Assembly: GCF_000005505.3 (NCBI RefSeq)
Contig: NC_016135.3
Location: forward strand, 17,516,613-17,580,612
DNA from: Brachypodium distachyon
Lineage: Eukaryota; Streptophyta; Magnoliopsida; Poales; Poaceae
Direction of reading: 5' to 3'
Length of the DNA stretch: 64,000 nucleotides
The notes below the pieces were generated by a model. That model was given only the letters and a program-made list of their open reading frames with translations, ran no database searches and had not been told where the DNA came from. Shown in pieces: positions 63,429 to 64,000 of the stretch; the stretch's first letter is position 1, and every line of letters begins with the position of its first letter. The position numbers and the translations under genes were made by a program.

Positions 63429-63951
63429 ATGATTACCAATGGAAGCACCGGTAGTACGGGTGGTTCTGGAGCTGGAAGCTCCAACTCGAATGCGAGCAGT
63501 GGTGCCGGAGTATCAAATGCAGTCCAGATGTTGAATGCTGCTCGTGTGATTCCTCCCAATGACGACCAGAAGTCGCCGCTATGGAGGTATGTAGAGAAAA
63601 TCGAGAAGACTAGAGGAGGGAAAGGAGGGAATGCGAAGTTCATCTGTAGGCTTTGTGACCGTGAGATGAGTGGGAGCTACTCGAGAGTGAAAGCACATCT
63701 GTTGAAGTGGTCAAACAATGGTGTGAGGACGTGTCCGAAGGTGACCGTTGATGTTTTAGTTCAGCTCAAAGGTGAACAATAAAGGGCCGATGCAATGACT
63801 GCTAGCAACATGCCTTGCAACGTTCCGCTGCTAACTGATGGCAACATCATTGGGAGGAAGAGAATGGCATCATCAACTATTGAAGCACTCTTCGATGCCA
63901 AAACTCGCAGCAAGCTGGATGCTTTGATTGCAAGGATGTTCTATAGTGCAG
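63429..63951 (+). pseudogene. BED zinc finger/hAT transposase-like gene, first coding exon with a stop
   Basis: ATG at 63429 begins a Gly/Ser/Asn-rich N-terminus. A BED finger follows (FICRLCDREMSGSYSRVKAH, then a histidine/cysteine region ending TCPKV). After GEQ a TAA at 63780-63782 interrupts, but the same frame continues as RADAMTASNMPCNVPLLTDG, RKRMASSTIEALFDA and LIARMFYSAG to a GT donor at 63952. That continuation is the linker before the DUF659 domain of plant hAT-type proteins, which are transposase-derived and DNA-binding. The rest lies outside the window. It is either a decayed gene, or a gene making a 117-residue BED-only protein. Confidence 0.75.
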
Positions 63952-64000
63952 GTGAGAAATTTATCATCCTTCAACATGTTTCATTTACCATTCTTGTTAG

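Overview
The window is nuclear DNA of a grass, most likely a Pooideae member of the wheat/barley/Brachypodium group. Pointers are intron-containing plant genes with GT-AG junctions, very GC-rich monocot-type 5' coding ends, many Stowaway miniature elements with the CTCCCTCCG-type terminus and TA target duplications, and a SIRE/Maximus-like copia element. From memory, rice malate synthase, CDKG;2 and a RAD21 gene lie close together on rice chromosome 4. The same association here suggests a collinear block (Triticeae group 2 or the Brachypodium equivalent); this is inference.

Layout. 1-6465 is the 5' part (element orientation reversed) of a decayed Ty1-copia element, inserted in a LINE reverse-transcriptase relic (6466-7213). 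7390-9240 (-) is peroxisomal malate synthase, with a poly(A)-tailed retroposon behind it (9916-11673, 13-bp target duplication). 12450-14106 (-) is an F-box/FBD pseudogene. 17640-17990 is a lipase fragment. 19198-23565 (+) is a membrane-anchored kelch protein. 24753-28582 holds DNA transposons, including a three-level nest: a Mutator-type element carrying a probable PPR gene fragment, containing an hAT-type element, containing a Stowaway. 30206-32098 (+) is an intronless BIR-type LRR receptor pseudokinase. 35884-38071 (-) is RNA polymerase subunit RPB5. 39137-39592 (-) is a small RING-like protein. 42769-45528 (+) is cyclin-dependent kinase G. 51120-60389 (+) is a RAD21/SCC1 cohesin kleisin with 15 coding exons; its last exon and flanks are duplicated 1.9 kb downstream. 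63429-end (+) is the start of a BED zinc finger/hAT transposase-like gene with an in-frame stop.

The genes are independent eukaryotic units, not an operon. CDKG and RAD21 both belong to chromosome and cell-cycle biology, but their adjacency is probably ancestral gene order. I saw no strong candidate for an entirely new system. The most unusual structures are the duplicated, still open RAD21 terminal exon, the nested gene-carrying Mutator element, and the retroposon behind malate synthase.
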